From Planctomycetia bacterium (GTDB lineage: Bacteria; Planctomycetota; Planctomycetia; Pirellulales; PALSA-1355), in contig JACQFF010000033.1 of the NCBI GenBank assembly GCA_016200205.1, forward strand, positions 1 to 43,549: 43,549 nt of DNA, in the 5' to 3' direction. The position numbers and the translations under genes are program-made. Below the pieces are notes generated by a model that saw only the letters and a program-made list of their open reading frames with translations, was not told the DNA's origin and did no database searches. Below, in pieces: positions 8,061 to 15,684 of the stretch (position 1 is its first letter; each line of letters starts with the position of its first letter).

Positions 8061-9446
8061 ATGCTGGACACCGTCGGGGCGGGTTCGAGTCCTGCCGAGC
8101 CATCGCTTTTGGCGACAAACCGCCGCGTATTGGCCAGCGCGGCCCTGCTGGGCGGCGCGACGGTGGCCGTGAAGCTCTGCGCGCTTGCCAAAGACTGGCT
8201 GGTCGCCAGAAGGTTCGGCGCAAGCGATGAAGTGGACGCGTTTCTGGTCGCCTTTCTGATTCCCTCCTTCGCCGTGGCCGTTTTGGCCCAGTCGTTCGCC
8301 TCGGCGTTCGTGCCCAGCTACATCCGCGCTTTGGAGCAGCAAGGCCCGACGGCGGCCAAGCGACTAGTGAGCGGGGCCTTGGCCGCCGCCACCGGAATTC
8401 TGTTCGCGGTCACGTTGCTGCTGGCGATCACCACTCGATGGATCCTTCCCTGGATCGGCATGGGATTCGATTCGCAAAAGCTGGCGCTCGCCGAATCCCT
8501 GTCTTATGTCGTGTTGGGCATTCTGGTGGTCAGCGGCGTTTCGGCGATTTTCGCGGCGGTGCTCAATTCCCTCGAACACTTCGCCGCGACCGCCGTCGCT
8601 CCGCTGGCCGTTCCCATCGCCAGCGTGGTGGTCTTCTGGAGCTTGCAACAGCGCTTTGGGGTTTTCGCGTTAGCTATGGGCACGCTGCTGGGGTTTGTTG
8701 TGGAATGTTTTCTTCTGGGCTGCTCGATGTACCGTTACGGTCAGTGGGCATGGCCACAATGGGGCAGCGTCGACCGAAGCCTGAGCCACGTGGGATCGCA
8801 ATACCTGAGTGTCGCCCTCGGCTGTGTGCTGATGAGCAGCTCGACCGTGGTCGATCAATCGATGGCCGCGAGTCTGGGAAGTGGCAACGTTTCGATTTTG
8901 AATTACGCGAACAAGATCGTCGCCCTGGTATTGAGCATGGTGGCCGTCAGCTTGAGCACCGTCTTGTTTCCGCGCTTTTCGCGAATGATCACGGCCGGGC
9001 AGTGGGATGAGCTCAAGCGCACCATCCGCGGCTACGCCAGGCTGATTCTCTTGGCCTCCATTCCCGCCGTCGTTTTATTGGCCTTCTTCTCCGAGCCACT
9101 GGTACGCCTGCTGTTCGAACGGGGCGCATTTACGCCGCAAACCACCAGCGCCGTCGCCAGAGTTCAAATCTGCTACCTGTTCCAACTCCCCTTCTATGTG
9201 TTGGTCATGCTCGGAGCGCGGCTGCTGAGCGCCTTGGACGCCAATCGGACCGTGCTGGCGATCAGTGCCATGAATCTCGTAATGAATGTCGTCGGCAATT
9301 ACGTGTTCATGCACTGGTACGGCGTCGCGGGAATCGCGGTTTCCACGTCGCTCGTGTACTTCGTGGCAAGCCTGGCGACTCTTTGTGCCATCCGACTTAA
9401 GCTGCTCGAAGCCGGCGCGCCGGACCGCCTATCCGCGCGACCTTGA
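8061..9446 (+). CDS. murJ: MurJ/MVF-type lipid flippase
   Basis: A polytopic membrane protein of 461 residues (about 14 hydrophobic helices) of the MurJ/MviN group in the MOP superfamily, which flips undecaprenyl-linked precursors across the inner membrane. Typical stretches: VAVKLCALAKDWLVARRFGA with the Arg-Arg-Phe-Gly of helix 1-2, then DEVDAFLVAFLIPSFAVAVL, VPSYIRALEQQG, and late in the protein EPLVRLLFERGAFTPQTTSA, a family hallmark. The open frame extends to 7953, but the leading 36 residues are low-complexity and basic; ATG 8061 is chosen because AGGG lies just upstream. Planctomycetes differ in peptidoglycan genes, and beside a GT4 enzyme this copy may serve another polyprenyl-linked glycan. 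Confidence 0.9.
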   Translation: MLDTVGAGSSPAEPSLLATNRRVLASAALLGGATVAVKLCALAKDWLVARRFGASDEVDAFLVAFLIPSFAVAVLAQSFASAFVPSYIRALEQQGPTAAKRLVSGALAAATGILFAVTLLLAITTRWILPWIGMGFDSQKLALAESLSYVVLGILVVSGVSAIFAAVLNSLEHFAATAVAPLAVPIASVVVFWSLQQRFGVFALAMGTLLGFVVECFLLGCSMYRYGQWAWPQWGSVDRSLSHVGSQYLSVALGCVLMSSSTVVDQSMAASLGSGNVSILNYANKIVALVLSMVAVSLSTVLFPRFSRMITAGQWDELKRTIRGYARLILLASIPAVVLLAFFSEPLVRLLFERGAFTPQTTSAVARVQICYLFQLPFYVLVMLGARLLSALDANRTVLAISAMNLVMNVVGNYVFMHWYGVAGIAVSTSLVYFVASLATLCAIRLKLLEAGAPDRLSARP

Positions 9447-9531
9447 AGTCGGACGATTCAAGCGACTCGACCGAGCGGGCGATCGTGGGGTGAATCGGCG
9501 CCGGCGTCAGCAGGGCTGGCCAGGCCAACAT

Positions 9532-9550
9532 ATCCACCGTCGCGGTGGAT
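9532..9550 (+). terminator. Hairpin downstream of murJ
   Basis: ATCCACC (9532-9538) pairs perfectly with GGTGGAT (9544-9550) around a 5-nt loop, GTCGC. There is no T-run after it, so an intrinsic terminator is only a weak call. Confidence 0.35.
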
Positions 9551-9712
9551 TCACCGGACGATGGCAACTCGGGCTCAGTGGAGAGTTCAGCAGGGTATGG
9601 GCTGCCAATATTCGTGTCAAGACCGCGACGAACACGACGCTGGCACTCGCTTTAAATACCCCCCGTCAATGTCATAGCAAGCGTGGCTGCCGCCCCGTCA
9701 ACACTCGTACGC

Positions 9713-9742
9713 TTGCTGTCCAACAAGGTCTCGGGGTATCAT
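9713..9742 (+). promoter_or_regulatory. Possible sigma70-like promoter of the FabH-like gene
   Basis: TTGCTG (9713-9718) and TATCAT (9737-9742, five of six matches to TATAAT) are 18 nt apart, about 50 nt before the GTG start. The -35 matches only in its TTG core. Confidence 0.35.
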
Positions 9743-9793
9743 CGAGGCTCAAGTATTGCTTCCGAACTTCGCGGTCGTTGTTGAGGCTCGTGG

Positions 9794-10834
9794 GTGGTGA
9801 AATACGCGGCAGTCGGTCCCATTGCCATGCATCTGCCCGAACGGGTGGAAACCAATGACGACCTAAGCGCTCTGTTTCCCAAATGGGACCTGGACCTGAT
9901 CTACAGCAAAACCGGCATCCAGGCCCGGCACATCGCGGCGCCCGACGAATGTGCCTCCGACTTAGGGGTGGCCGCCGCCGAAAAGCTGTTCTCGACCTAT
10001 TCGATCGATCGCGGAACGATCGATTTTTTGCTGTTTTGCACGCAAACGCCCGATTATCCGCTCCCCACGACGGCCTGCCTGATGCAACACCGCCTCAGCC
10101 TGCCTACGACGATCGGAGCCTTGGACTTCAACTTGGGCTGCTCGGGATTCGTGTACGGGCTGTCGTTGGCCGATGGTCTCATTCGCGCCGGCGCGGCCAA
10201 GCGGATCCTGCTGATTACAGCCGAAACGTATTCCAAATACATTCACCCGGACGACCGCTCGCTACGCACCATCTTTGGCGACGGCGCCGCGGCTACGCTG
10301 ATCGAAGCGTCGGATACGCCTTCGCTCTCGGCGTTCAACTTTGGCACCGACGGCAGCGCCGGCGACGCCTTGATGGTCAACTCTGGAGGCGCTCGGCCGG
10401 CCGCCACCGCGCTTCAGCCCCGCGCCAAGTGGCGGTGGGCCAGCAAGCTCTATATGGACGGGCCGGGACTGATCAAGCTCACGCTCGACACCATTCCGCC
10501 AACCATCGAGCGAGTGTTGGCCGAAGGCAACGTCAGCGAGTCGGAAATCGAATTGTTTCTCGTCCACCAGGCCACGCACAAACTGCTCGACCACTTGCGG
10601 CAGGAAATGCACCTCGACGAGCAGCGGATGCCCACCGTGATGCGCGAGTTCGGCAACACCGTTTCGTCGACCATTCCCATCATCATGCATGAGCTACGCG
10701 CAAGCGGAAGACTGCGGCGGGGTACTCGCTGCCTGTTGGCCGGCTTCGGCGTCGGCTTCTCGTGGGCCGGCTGCCTGTGGACCGAGACATGGGAGAATAA
10801 AGCCGTCGCGGCGGCCGACTTGGAAGCAGCCTAG
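9794..10834 (+). CDS. 3-oxoacyl-ACP synthase III family protein (FabH-like)
   Basis: A 346-residue thiolase-fold condensing enzyme of the KAS III group. The catalytic triad is intact: Cys116 in DFNLGCSGFVYG, His258 in LVHQATHK, and Asn288 in REFGNTVSSTIP. IFGDGAAATLIE (161-171) is the usual glycine motif. KAS III enzymes condense an acyl-CoA primer with malonyl-ACP in fatty acid or polyketide initiation; related proteins also sit in O-antigen and secondary-metabolite clusters. There is no acpP, fabD or fabG nearby, and the neighbours are a flippase, a glycosyltransferase and methyltransferases, so a dedicated role in lipid or glycan tailoring is as likely as housekeeping FabH. Two GTG codons in tandem (9794, 9797) are the candidate starts. 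Confidence 0.92.
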   Translation: MVKYAAVGPIAMHLPERVETNDDLSALFPKWDLDLIYSKTGIQARHIAAPDECASDLGVAAAEKLFSTYSIDRGTIDFLLFCTQTPDYPLPTTACLMQHRLSLPTTIGALDFNLGCSGFVYGLSLADGLIRAGAAKRILLITAETYSKYIHPDDRSLRTIFGDGAAATLIEASDTPSLSAFNFGTDGSAGDALMVNSGGARPAATALQPRAKWRWASKLYMDGPGLIKLTLDTIPPTIERVLAEGNVSESEIELFLVHQATHKLLDHLRQEMHLDEQRMPTVMREFGNTVSSTIPIIMHELRASGRLRRGTRCLLAGFGVGFSWAGCLWTETWENKAVAAADLEAA

Positions 10835-10842
10835 CCATTCTC

Positions 10843-10930
10843 TTTCTCCGCTCGTGGGAGAAGGCAGGGATGAGTGGGCGGTATTCGTTATTCGTTTCCC
10901 CTCACCCTCTGCGCAAGGGGAGAGGGAATA
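10843..10930. repeat. Degenerate full copy of the CCCTCTCCC palindromic repeat
   Basis: The segment has the two-hairpin layout also seen within comB. A left hairpin TTCTCC/GGAGAA (10844-10862) is followed by GGCAGGGATGAG, an ~25-nt AT-richer spacer, then CCCTCACCCTC and an outer CCCTC/GAGGG pair (10899-10926). It fills almost all of the gap between two convergent genes, where it may act as a bidirectional 3'-end structure. Confidence 0.7.
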
Positions 10931-11893
10931 CTAGAAGACCACCTTGCCCACGGCCTGATCTTTGGGCGCGCCGGCCGGGCCGGGCTTCGGCAAAACGTCG
11001 TTCAGCAGCCGATCTTCGTTTCCGCCCAGTTGCGCGGCGCGAGCGAAGAACACTCTGGCCCGATCGCGCTGGCCGTCGAAATAAAGCTGCACGCCTAGCG
11101 TGATGAGCAAGTCGGAGTCCAACGGATTTGCTTCCACGGCTTTGGCGAGGTTTTCCAAATGGGTTATCTTGGCCAGCCGATCCGCGCCATAAATCTGATC
11201 CAAGCGAAACCCCGAATCCGACCAATCGGAGCGAATCTTCATTCCGCGGCGAAAAGCTTTCGCGGCACTTTCGAATTGTCCCAGAGCCACCAGCGCGTGA
11301 CCCTGTCGAAGAAACGGCTCGGCCAGATCGGGCGCCATCTCCGCCGCGGTTTTGTAACGCTCAACGGCAGGCAGATATTTCTGTTTCCCGAAATTCGCAT
11401 CGCCAAAGGCGATGAATTTTCCGGCCTTCGCTTTCGCTGCGGCGTTCGTGACCTTGGGCTTCGGTTTGGCCGGCGGCTCGCCGACATCGTTTTTCAATTG
11501 GTCCAACGCGCGTCCGGCCGGCGTGCGCGGTTGCGGAACAAGGCCGTAATTCGGCAAATAAGGATAGGGATAGATGTAATAGGGAAACGGCGACGTGAAC
11601 GCTCCGGTCCACCAATAGGGATAACCGCCGCCCCAAAAACACCACACGTTCGCCCCGGCGTCGTGATGATGCTCGATCTGCAAGTCCTGGCTGGGTGGCG
11701 ACACCGGCGGTGGAACGTTGGGTGCAATGACGGCGTGAGGCACTGTCGGTTTGCCGATCGAGAAATGTCTGACGGTTGGAGGCGCCGCTGCGGCCGCCTT
11801 GGGGCGCTGCTGATAGAACTGCGCCGCCGCGGGGGTGCTCCCCATCAGCGGCCAAACGGCAACCACGGCGCACCATACAAGAGAACGTCGCAT
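10931..11893 (-). CDS. Secreted TPR protein with aromatic/proline-rich segment
   Basis: A 320-residue protein with a cleavable signal peptide (MRRSLVWCAVVAVWPLMG, then TPAAAQ). After it comes a Pro/Ala stretch, then an unusual Trp/Tyr/Pro-rich segment (WCFWGGGYPYWW, PYYIYPYPYLPNYG) around residues 85-122. The C-terminal half carries three TPR-like units: FGKQKYLPAVERYKTAAEMA, EPFLRQGHALVALGQFESAA and DSDLLITLGVQLYFDGQRDR. It is probably periplasmic or surface-exposed; function unknown. The open frame begins 10 codons earlier, but ATG 11893 has GGGAAAGG at good spacing and begins a proper signal peptide. A promoter candidate lies 45-73 nt upstream. Confidence 0.85.
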   Translation of the reverse strand: MRRSLVWCAVVAVWPLMGSTPAAAQFYQQRPKAAAAAPPTVRHFSIGKPTVPHAVIAPNVPPPVSPPSQDLQIEHHHDAGANVWCFWGGGYPYWWTGAFTSPFPYYIYPYPYLPNYGLVPQPRTPAGRALDQLKNDVGEPPAKPKPKVTNAAAKAKAGKFIAFGDANFGKQKYLPAVERYKTAAEMAPDLAEPFLRQGHALVALGQFESAAKAFRRGMKIRSDWSDSGFRLDQIYGADRLAKITHLENLAKAVEANPLDSDLLITLGVQLYFDGQRDRARVFFARAAQLGGNEDRLLNDVLPKPGPAGAPKDQAVGKVVF

Positions 11894-11937
11894 GGCCTTT
11901 CCCTTTGCCGTCGACGAAAACACATGTCACCAACTCC

Positions 11938-11966
11938 ATTATTCGGCGGTGCGCGGCAAGATACAA
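11938..11966 (-). promoter_or_regulatory. Sigma70-like promoter of the secreted TPR gene
   Basis: On the minus strand TTGTAT (11966-11961) is followed after 17 nt by AATAAT (11943-11938). The -10 matches five of six consensus positions and the -35 four. The spacing to the ATG at 11893 is about 45 nt. Confidence 0.45.
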
Positions 11967-12053
11967 GGCAGACTGGTGGCCAGGCGCAGTAAAGATTCCT
12001 GACGTTTTCGCAATCCAAGCGGCTGCACACCTTACTCCAGGCGGGCCCGATCG

Positions 12054-12875
12054 CTAACCCATGCTCGCCTGGCCGAGAATCTTGCGCAGAGCGGTCATGC
12101 CGATTTCGCCGAATTGGCGCGGAGCGATGCGCCAGATTTGGGGATTCATCAGCTCCACGGAGACGTAGCCGCCGTAGTCGATTTCGCGCAGCCGGGCAAT
12201 GAGCGGCTCGAGCTGAAAATCGCCGTCGCCCGGCAAAATGCGATCCGCGTCGGTGGCAATTTCACGCGGCACCCCCGACACGTCGCAGAGCTGCACGTGG
12301 AACAGGTTGGCGTCCGACAAATAGCCCAAGTCTTCGGGTTTGCTGGGCCCCACGTAGTAGTGAAACACGTCCAAGCAGATCCCCAAATGTGGGCTGCTCA
12401 CTTCGGCCACGAGCGCGGCGGCCGTTTGCAGATTATTGACAAACGCCGAGCGAGCGTGAAACTCCAGCGCCAGCCGCACGCCGTGTTGACCCGCCAGTGC
12501 CGCCGCCTGTTCGAGCGAGAGCTGAACCCGCTCCAAATCGTGCTGCGCCAGGGGACCCTGGATATCGGCAGCCAGCACGAGCGTGCCAATACCGAGTGAA
12601 CGGCAGCGATCGAGCCGGTGTGAGAAGCCGTCCCAATGCTGTTTGCGAAACTCGCCCTGGCTGGCGAGCAACCCGCCTTGAAAGCTGGCGACCGGCGCAG
12701 TCACGCCATGTTGTTCCAACAAGCCACGCAGATCAGCGTCGCTGTGCCGCTCCAAATAGGCGTCGAGCTTACCGACCCACAATTCGATCGCCTGGCAGGC
12801 CCCCGCCGCGTAATCCTCGATGTCTTTTTCCAAAGGCGCATCGAGCGTGCATACCTGACTCAGCGCCGGTTTCAT
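12054..12875 (-). CDS. Sugar phosphate isomerase/epimerase family protein
   Basis: A 273-residue TIM-barrel protein of the xylose isomerase-like / AP endonuclease 2 superfamily. Candidate metal ligands follow the family order: Glu in VRLALEFHA, Asp and His in ICLDVFHYYVG, His in NLFHVQLCDVSG, and Glu in GGYVSVELMNPQ. Members act as sugar or inositol isomerases and epimerases, and many are unassigned; the substrate cannot be read here. The longer open frame to 13040 runs antiparallel through glyS in another frame, so ATG 12875 is taken, 8 nt after the glyS stop. That tight spacing indicates cotranscription with glyS, though no metabolic link is evident. Confidence 0.88.
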   Translation of the reverse strand: MKPALSQVCTLDAPLEKDIEDYAAGACQAIELWVGKLDAYLERHSDADLRGLLEQHGVTAPVASFQGGLLASQGEFRKQHWDGFSHRLDRCRSLGIGTLVLAADIQGPLAQHDLERVQLSLEQAAALAGQHGVRLALEFHARSAFVNNLQTAAALVAEVSSPHLGICLDVFHYYVGPSKPEDLGYLSDANLFHVQLCDVSGVPREIATDADRILPGDGDFQLEPLIARLREIDYGGYVSVELMNPQIWRIAPRQFGEIGMTALRKILGQASMG

Positions 12876-12883
12876 GCCTTGGT

Positions 12884-14521
12884 TTACACTCCGCGCGTGG
12901 GCGTCTGGCACCCGACTTCGATGAGCCGAGTGATTTCCGTAGTGCAGTCGTCGGCCTTGACGCGCCATTGCCGCAGCGTGTCGCGATCGCGAACGGTAAC
13001 CGTCTGGTCTTGCATTGTCTGCCCGTCGACGGTAATGCAATAGGGCGTGCCGGCTTCGTCCTGGCGGCGATAGCGACGGCCGACCGCACCTTTTTCATCG
13101 TAGAAGACGTTGAAACACTTCTTCAAATCGCGATAGATCTTCTGCGCCGCCTCGGGCATGCCATCTTTTTTCACCAGTGGAAACACGGCCGCTTTGATCG
13201 GCGCGATGCGCGGGTGAAACTTCATCACCACGCGCGATTGCATTTTTCCGTTTTCGTCGGGCGCTTCGTCTTCGGTGTACGCCTGGCAGAGAAACGCCAG
13301 CGTGGCCCGGTCGGCGCCGGCCGAGGGCTCGATCACGTGCGGCGTGAAGCGCTCGTCGGTGAGATCGTCGCGATAGCTCAAATCCTTGCCGCTGCCGCGA
13401 TGCCTGGGCTTGCCTTCGGAATCCAACTCGACGACCAGCCGGTCGCCTTGCCGCACCAGCTTGCCTTCCATGTGGCTGCGCAAGTCGAAATCGCCCCGAT
13501 GGGCAATGCCCTCCAACTCGCCGAATTCGCCCGGCGGCAAAAAGGGAAACGCATATTCGATGTCGGCCGTGCCGCACGAATAATGGCTCAATTCCTCGCG
13601 GTCATGATCGCGCAGCCGCAGCCGTTCGCCCTCCAGACCTAAATTCAAATACCATTGATATCGGCGGTCGCGCCAGAACTTGTACCAATCGGGCAATGAC
13701 TTGGGATGGCAAAAGAACTCGATTTCCATCTGCTCGAACTCGCGCGAGCGAAACGTGAAATTTCGCGGCGTAATTTCGTTGCGAAAACTCTTGCCCATCT
13801 GGGCGATTCCAAAGGGCACACGGACGCGCGTGCTGTCGAGCACATTCTTGAAGTTGACGAAAATGCCCTGCGCCGTTTCGGGCCGCAAAAAAGCCGCTCC
13901 CTCCTCGCCGCTGAGCGCTCCGACGTAGGTCTTGAACATCAAATTGAACTCGCGTGGCTCGGTGAGCGTGCCGAGTTCTTTGGCTTCGGGGCCTAACACC
14001 CTGGAAAAGTCTTTCACGGTCGTGAGTGAAACCAGCGGGCCGTGCCATTGCAATTGGTCGATGTCTTTGCCGCGGAAATTGAAAAACTTCAACGCCCGTT
14101 GCTGCGTTTCGGCCAGCCCTTCTTCGCCGCCTTGCTGGGTAGCGATAAAAACCGTTTGACCTTTGGCCTCGACCCAGCGGCCGCACACCTGGTCGTGGCG
14201 ATAGCGTTTCTTCGATTCTCGGCAGTCGACCATGTAGTCGTGAAACAGGTCGTAGTGCCCGGAGCACTTCCAGACTTGCGGGTGCATGATGATCGTGCAA
14301 TCGAGCCCGGTCATTTCGAACGGCTCGGGCGCGCCCTCCAGCAGGGCCAGATCGTCGTGGCCGCGGACCATGTCGTGCCACCAGGCTTCCTTGACATTGC
14401 GCTTCAATTCCACGCCGAGCGGCCCGTAATCCCAAAAACCGTTCAAGCCGCCGTAGATCTCGCTCGACTGAAACAGAAAGCCGCGCCGCTTGCACAGAGA
14501 AACCAGTTTATCCATGTCCAT
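12884..14521 (-). CDS. glyS: Glycyl-tRNA synthetase (class II, homodimeric type)
   Basis: An alpha2-type GlyRS of about 545 residues, the form shared with archaea and eukaryotes, distinct from the alpha2beta2 enzyme of E. coli. Motifs: KRRGFLFQSSEIYGGLNGFW and DYGPLGVELKRNVKEAWW at the N-terminus, motif 2-like FGIAQMGKSFRNEITPRN, FRSREFEQMEIEFF, and the C-terminal anticodon-binding domain (RIAPIKAAVFPLVKKDGMPE). It charges tRNA-Gly in the cytoplasm. The open frame goes up to 14641, but the extra N-terminus is Pro/Arg-rich and overlaps comB; ATG 14521 (or 14515) gives the usual MDKLVSLCKRRGF start. It follows comB by 82 nt and precedes the isomerase by 8 nt. Confidence 0.96.
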   Translation of the reverse strand: MDMDKLVSLCKRRGFLFQSSEIYGGLNGFWDYGPLGVELKRNVKEAWWHDMVRGHDDLALLEGAPEPFEMTGLDCTIIMHPQVWKCSGHYDLFHDYMVDCRESKKRYRHDQVCGRWVEAKGQTVFIATQQGGEEGLAETQQRALKFFNFRGKDIDQLQWHGPLVSLTTVKDFSRVLGPEAKELGTLTEPREFNLMFKTYVGALSGEEGAAFLRPETAQGIFVNFKNVLDSTRVRVPFGIAQMGKSFRNEITPRNFTFRSREFEQMEIEFFCHPKSLPDWYKFWRDRRYQWYLNLGLEGERLRLRDHDREELSHYSCGTADIEYAFPFLPPGEFGELEGIAHRGDFDLRSHMEGKLVRQGDRLVVELDSEGKPRHRGSGKDLSYRDDLTDERFTPHVIEPSAGADRATLAFLCQAYTEDEAPDENGKMQSRVVMKFHPRIAPIKAAVFPLVKKDGMPEAAQKIYRDLKKCFNVFYDEKGAVGRRYRRQDEAGTPYCITVDGQTMQDQTVTVRDRDTLRQWRVKADDCTTEITRLIEVGCQTPTRGV

Positions 14522-14603
14522 GGCTGAGAATTGTCCTGAACTTCGAGCGAGTCGCACGGGGTCGAACGAATTTTCAAGTCTACCCCGCGGCGGGGGCCAA
14601 GGT

Positions 14604-15506
14604 CTATGGGGAGGGCGGCGCGGCACACGGTTCGACATCAATTAGTCCCGCTTCCGCGCGGTATCGAGGCGCAATCGCGAAGCGATCCACTTCGGCGGCC
14701 AGTTCGATGTCGTGCTCCATGTTCAATGCAATCAGGTTTTGTCCGCCTTGACTTGCCCGCATGGCTTCGACCAATCGCGGTTCGACTTCAGCGGGCGCCG
14801 CGTGGGCCATGATTCTTAGCCACGCGTCCCGGGCGATAACGGCCTGATCGTCAAGTTCGCAAGAGTTTTTTGCCGAGAGTCGCGCGACGATCGCTCCGGC
14901 CAGCAGCAGGTCTTCGCGGGTGATTTCGCCATCGGTGCCGGCGCAAACCAAATCGATCGAAAAACGGTCAACGGGGATCGGGCTTTGTTCGATCCCCTCT
15001 CCCTTTGGGAGAGGGTTACGGTGAGGGAAATCGAGCATGCCGCCCTCACCCCGGCCCTCTCCCGGAGGGAGAGGGAGCTGCGGTGTCTCCGCGTTCGAAA
15101 CTAGGACGTCGCAGATGGCCGAAAGATTCACGAATGCCGCAATCAAAACCTCGGCCGCCTGCTGACAGTGCAGAAGGGCCTTGGTGCCGTTCGTCGTGGT
15201 CAGCACGACCGTTTTTCCGCCGACAGTTCCGGGCGTGTACTCGTCTGGCGAATTTCCCAAATCGAATCCCGGTATCGCGAGCCCGCCACGTTCGCCGCCA
15301 AGTATCGCCTGGCCGACGGAAAAGGCCGCCGCACGTTGCCTCGCGCCGTCGATGCTCAAACAGGGGATCACCGCGCGGGCTCCGACGGCCAATGCGTAAA
15401 CCGTGGTCGTCGTGGCGCGCAAGACATCAATCACGACACAAGTACTGCCGGCCAAATCGGCGGCGGCGATCAACTCGGGCAAAAAATGAACTCGCAGCGC
15501 CCGCAT
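14604..15506 (-). CDS. comB: 2-phosphosulfolactate phosphatase family protein (ComB)
   Basis: A 300-residue ComB family phosphatase. Characteristic stretches are CVVIDVLRATTTTVYAL (residues 23-39), ILGGERGGLAIPGFDLGNSP (68-87), VVLTTTNGTKALL (100-112) and LVCAGTDGEITREDLLLAG (187-205). In methanogens ComB makes sulfolactate for coenzyme M; many bacteria without coenzyme M carry homologs whose role is unsettled. Oddity: residues ~144-173 (LPPGEGRGEG to LPKGEG) are the translation of a palindromic repeat lying in frame between the conserved LSAICDVL and LVCAGTDG segments. A Shine-Dalgarno GGAG precedes the ATG at 15506; an exact copy of this start signal lies 40 nt upstream, out of frame. Confidence 0.92.
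   Translation of the reverse strand: MRALRVHFLPELIAAADLAGSTCVVIDVLRATTTTVYALAVGARAVIPCLSIDGARQRAAAFSVGQAILGGERGGLAIPGFDLGNSPDEYTPGTVGGKTVVLTTTNGTKALLHCQQAAEVLIAAFVNLSAICDVLVSNAETPQLPLPPGEGRGEGGMLDFPHRNPLPKGEGIEQSPIPVDRFSIDLVCAGTDGEITREDLLLAGAIVARLSAKNSCELDDQAVIARDAWLRIMAHAAPAEVEPRLVEAMRASQGGQNLIALNMEHDIELAAEVDRFAIAPRYRAEAGLIDVEPCAAPPSP
14988..15077. repeat. Full palindromic repeat element inside comB
   Basis: Two perfect 9-bp hairpins of identical sequence, CCCTCTCCC/GGGAGAGGG, at 14995-15015 (loop TTT) and 15055-15075 (loop GGA). Between them lies an inverted pair, GGTGAGGG (15020-15027) and CCCTCACC (15043-15050). The whole can fold into a three-armed cruciform, like a bacterial interspersed mosaic element. 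It is read in frame through comB and contributes ~30 residues without a stop. Confidence 0.9.
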
Positions 15507-15556
15507 CGAAAGCTCCTGGTATTCTGGGGTGGCTCAGTTTCCGCATCGAAAGCTCC
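15501..15556 (-). repeat. 16-bp direct repeat duplicating the comB start signal
   Basis: CCGCATCGAAAGCTCC occurs at 15501-15516 and again, identical, at 15541-15556. On the minus strand each copy reads GGAGCTTTCGATGCGG, a Shine-Dalgarno plus ATG. The downstream copy starts comB. The upstream ATG (15546) is shifted by 40 nt, so it opens a different frame of 39 codons that ends in TGA inside comB. Confidence 0.9.
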
Positions 15557-15580
15557 GCGGTTTTGGTCTCACGCTCGGCA

Positions 15581-15599
15581 CGCCTCCCAATGGGAGGCG
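15581..15599. repeat. 8-bp perfect hairpin in the comB-ubiD divergent spacer
   Basis: CGCCTCCC (15581-15588) and GGGAGGCG (15592-15599) enclose AAT. It lies between the divergent comB and ubiD starts and could be a regulatory dyad or the remnant of a dispersed repeat. No convincing -35/-10 pair for ubiD is visible; CATAAT occurs ~60 nt before the ubiD ATG without a matching -35. Confidence 0.6.
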
Positions 15600-15684
15600 G
15601 CTAAATCGCACTTGGACACTCCCCATAATAGCAGCGGTCAATCTCGTCTGCCCCCATTTTGCTGGCGGCGTTACAATTGCCGCC

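Larger units (their letters stand above)
9447..9793. other. 347-bp intergenic region between murJ and the FabH-like gene
   Basis: I see no credible gene here: frames through it are short or continue out of murJ. It holds a 7-bp hairpin 86 nt after the murJ stop and, in its last third, promoter-like hexamers for the next gene (both listed separately). A GC-poor patch (CTTTAAATACC) sits around 9650. No repeat family of the window is present. Confidence 0.7.
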
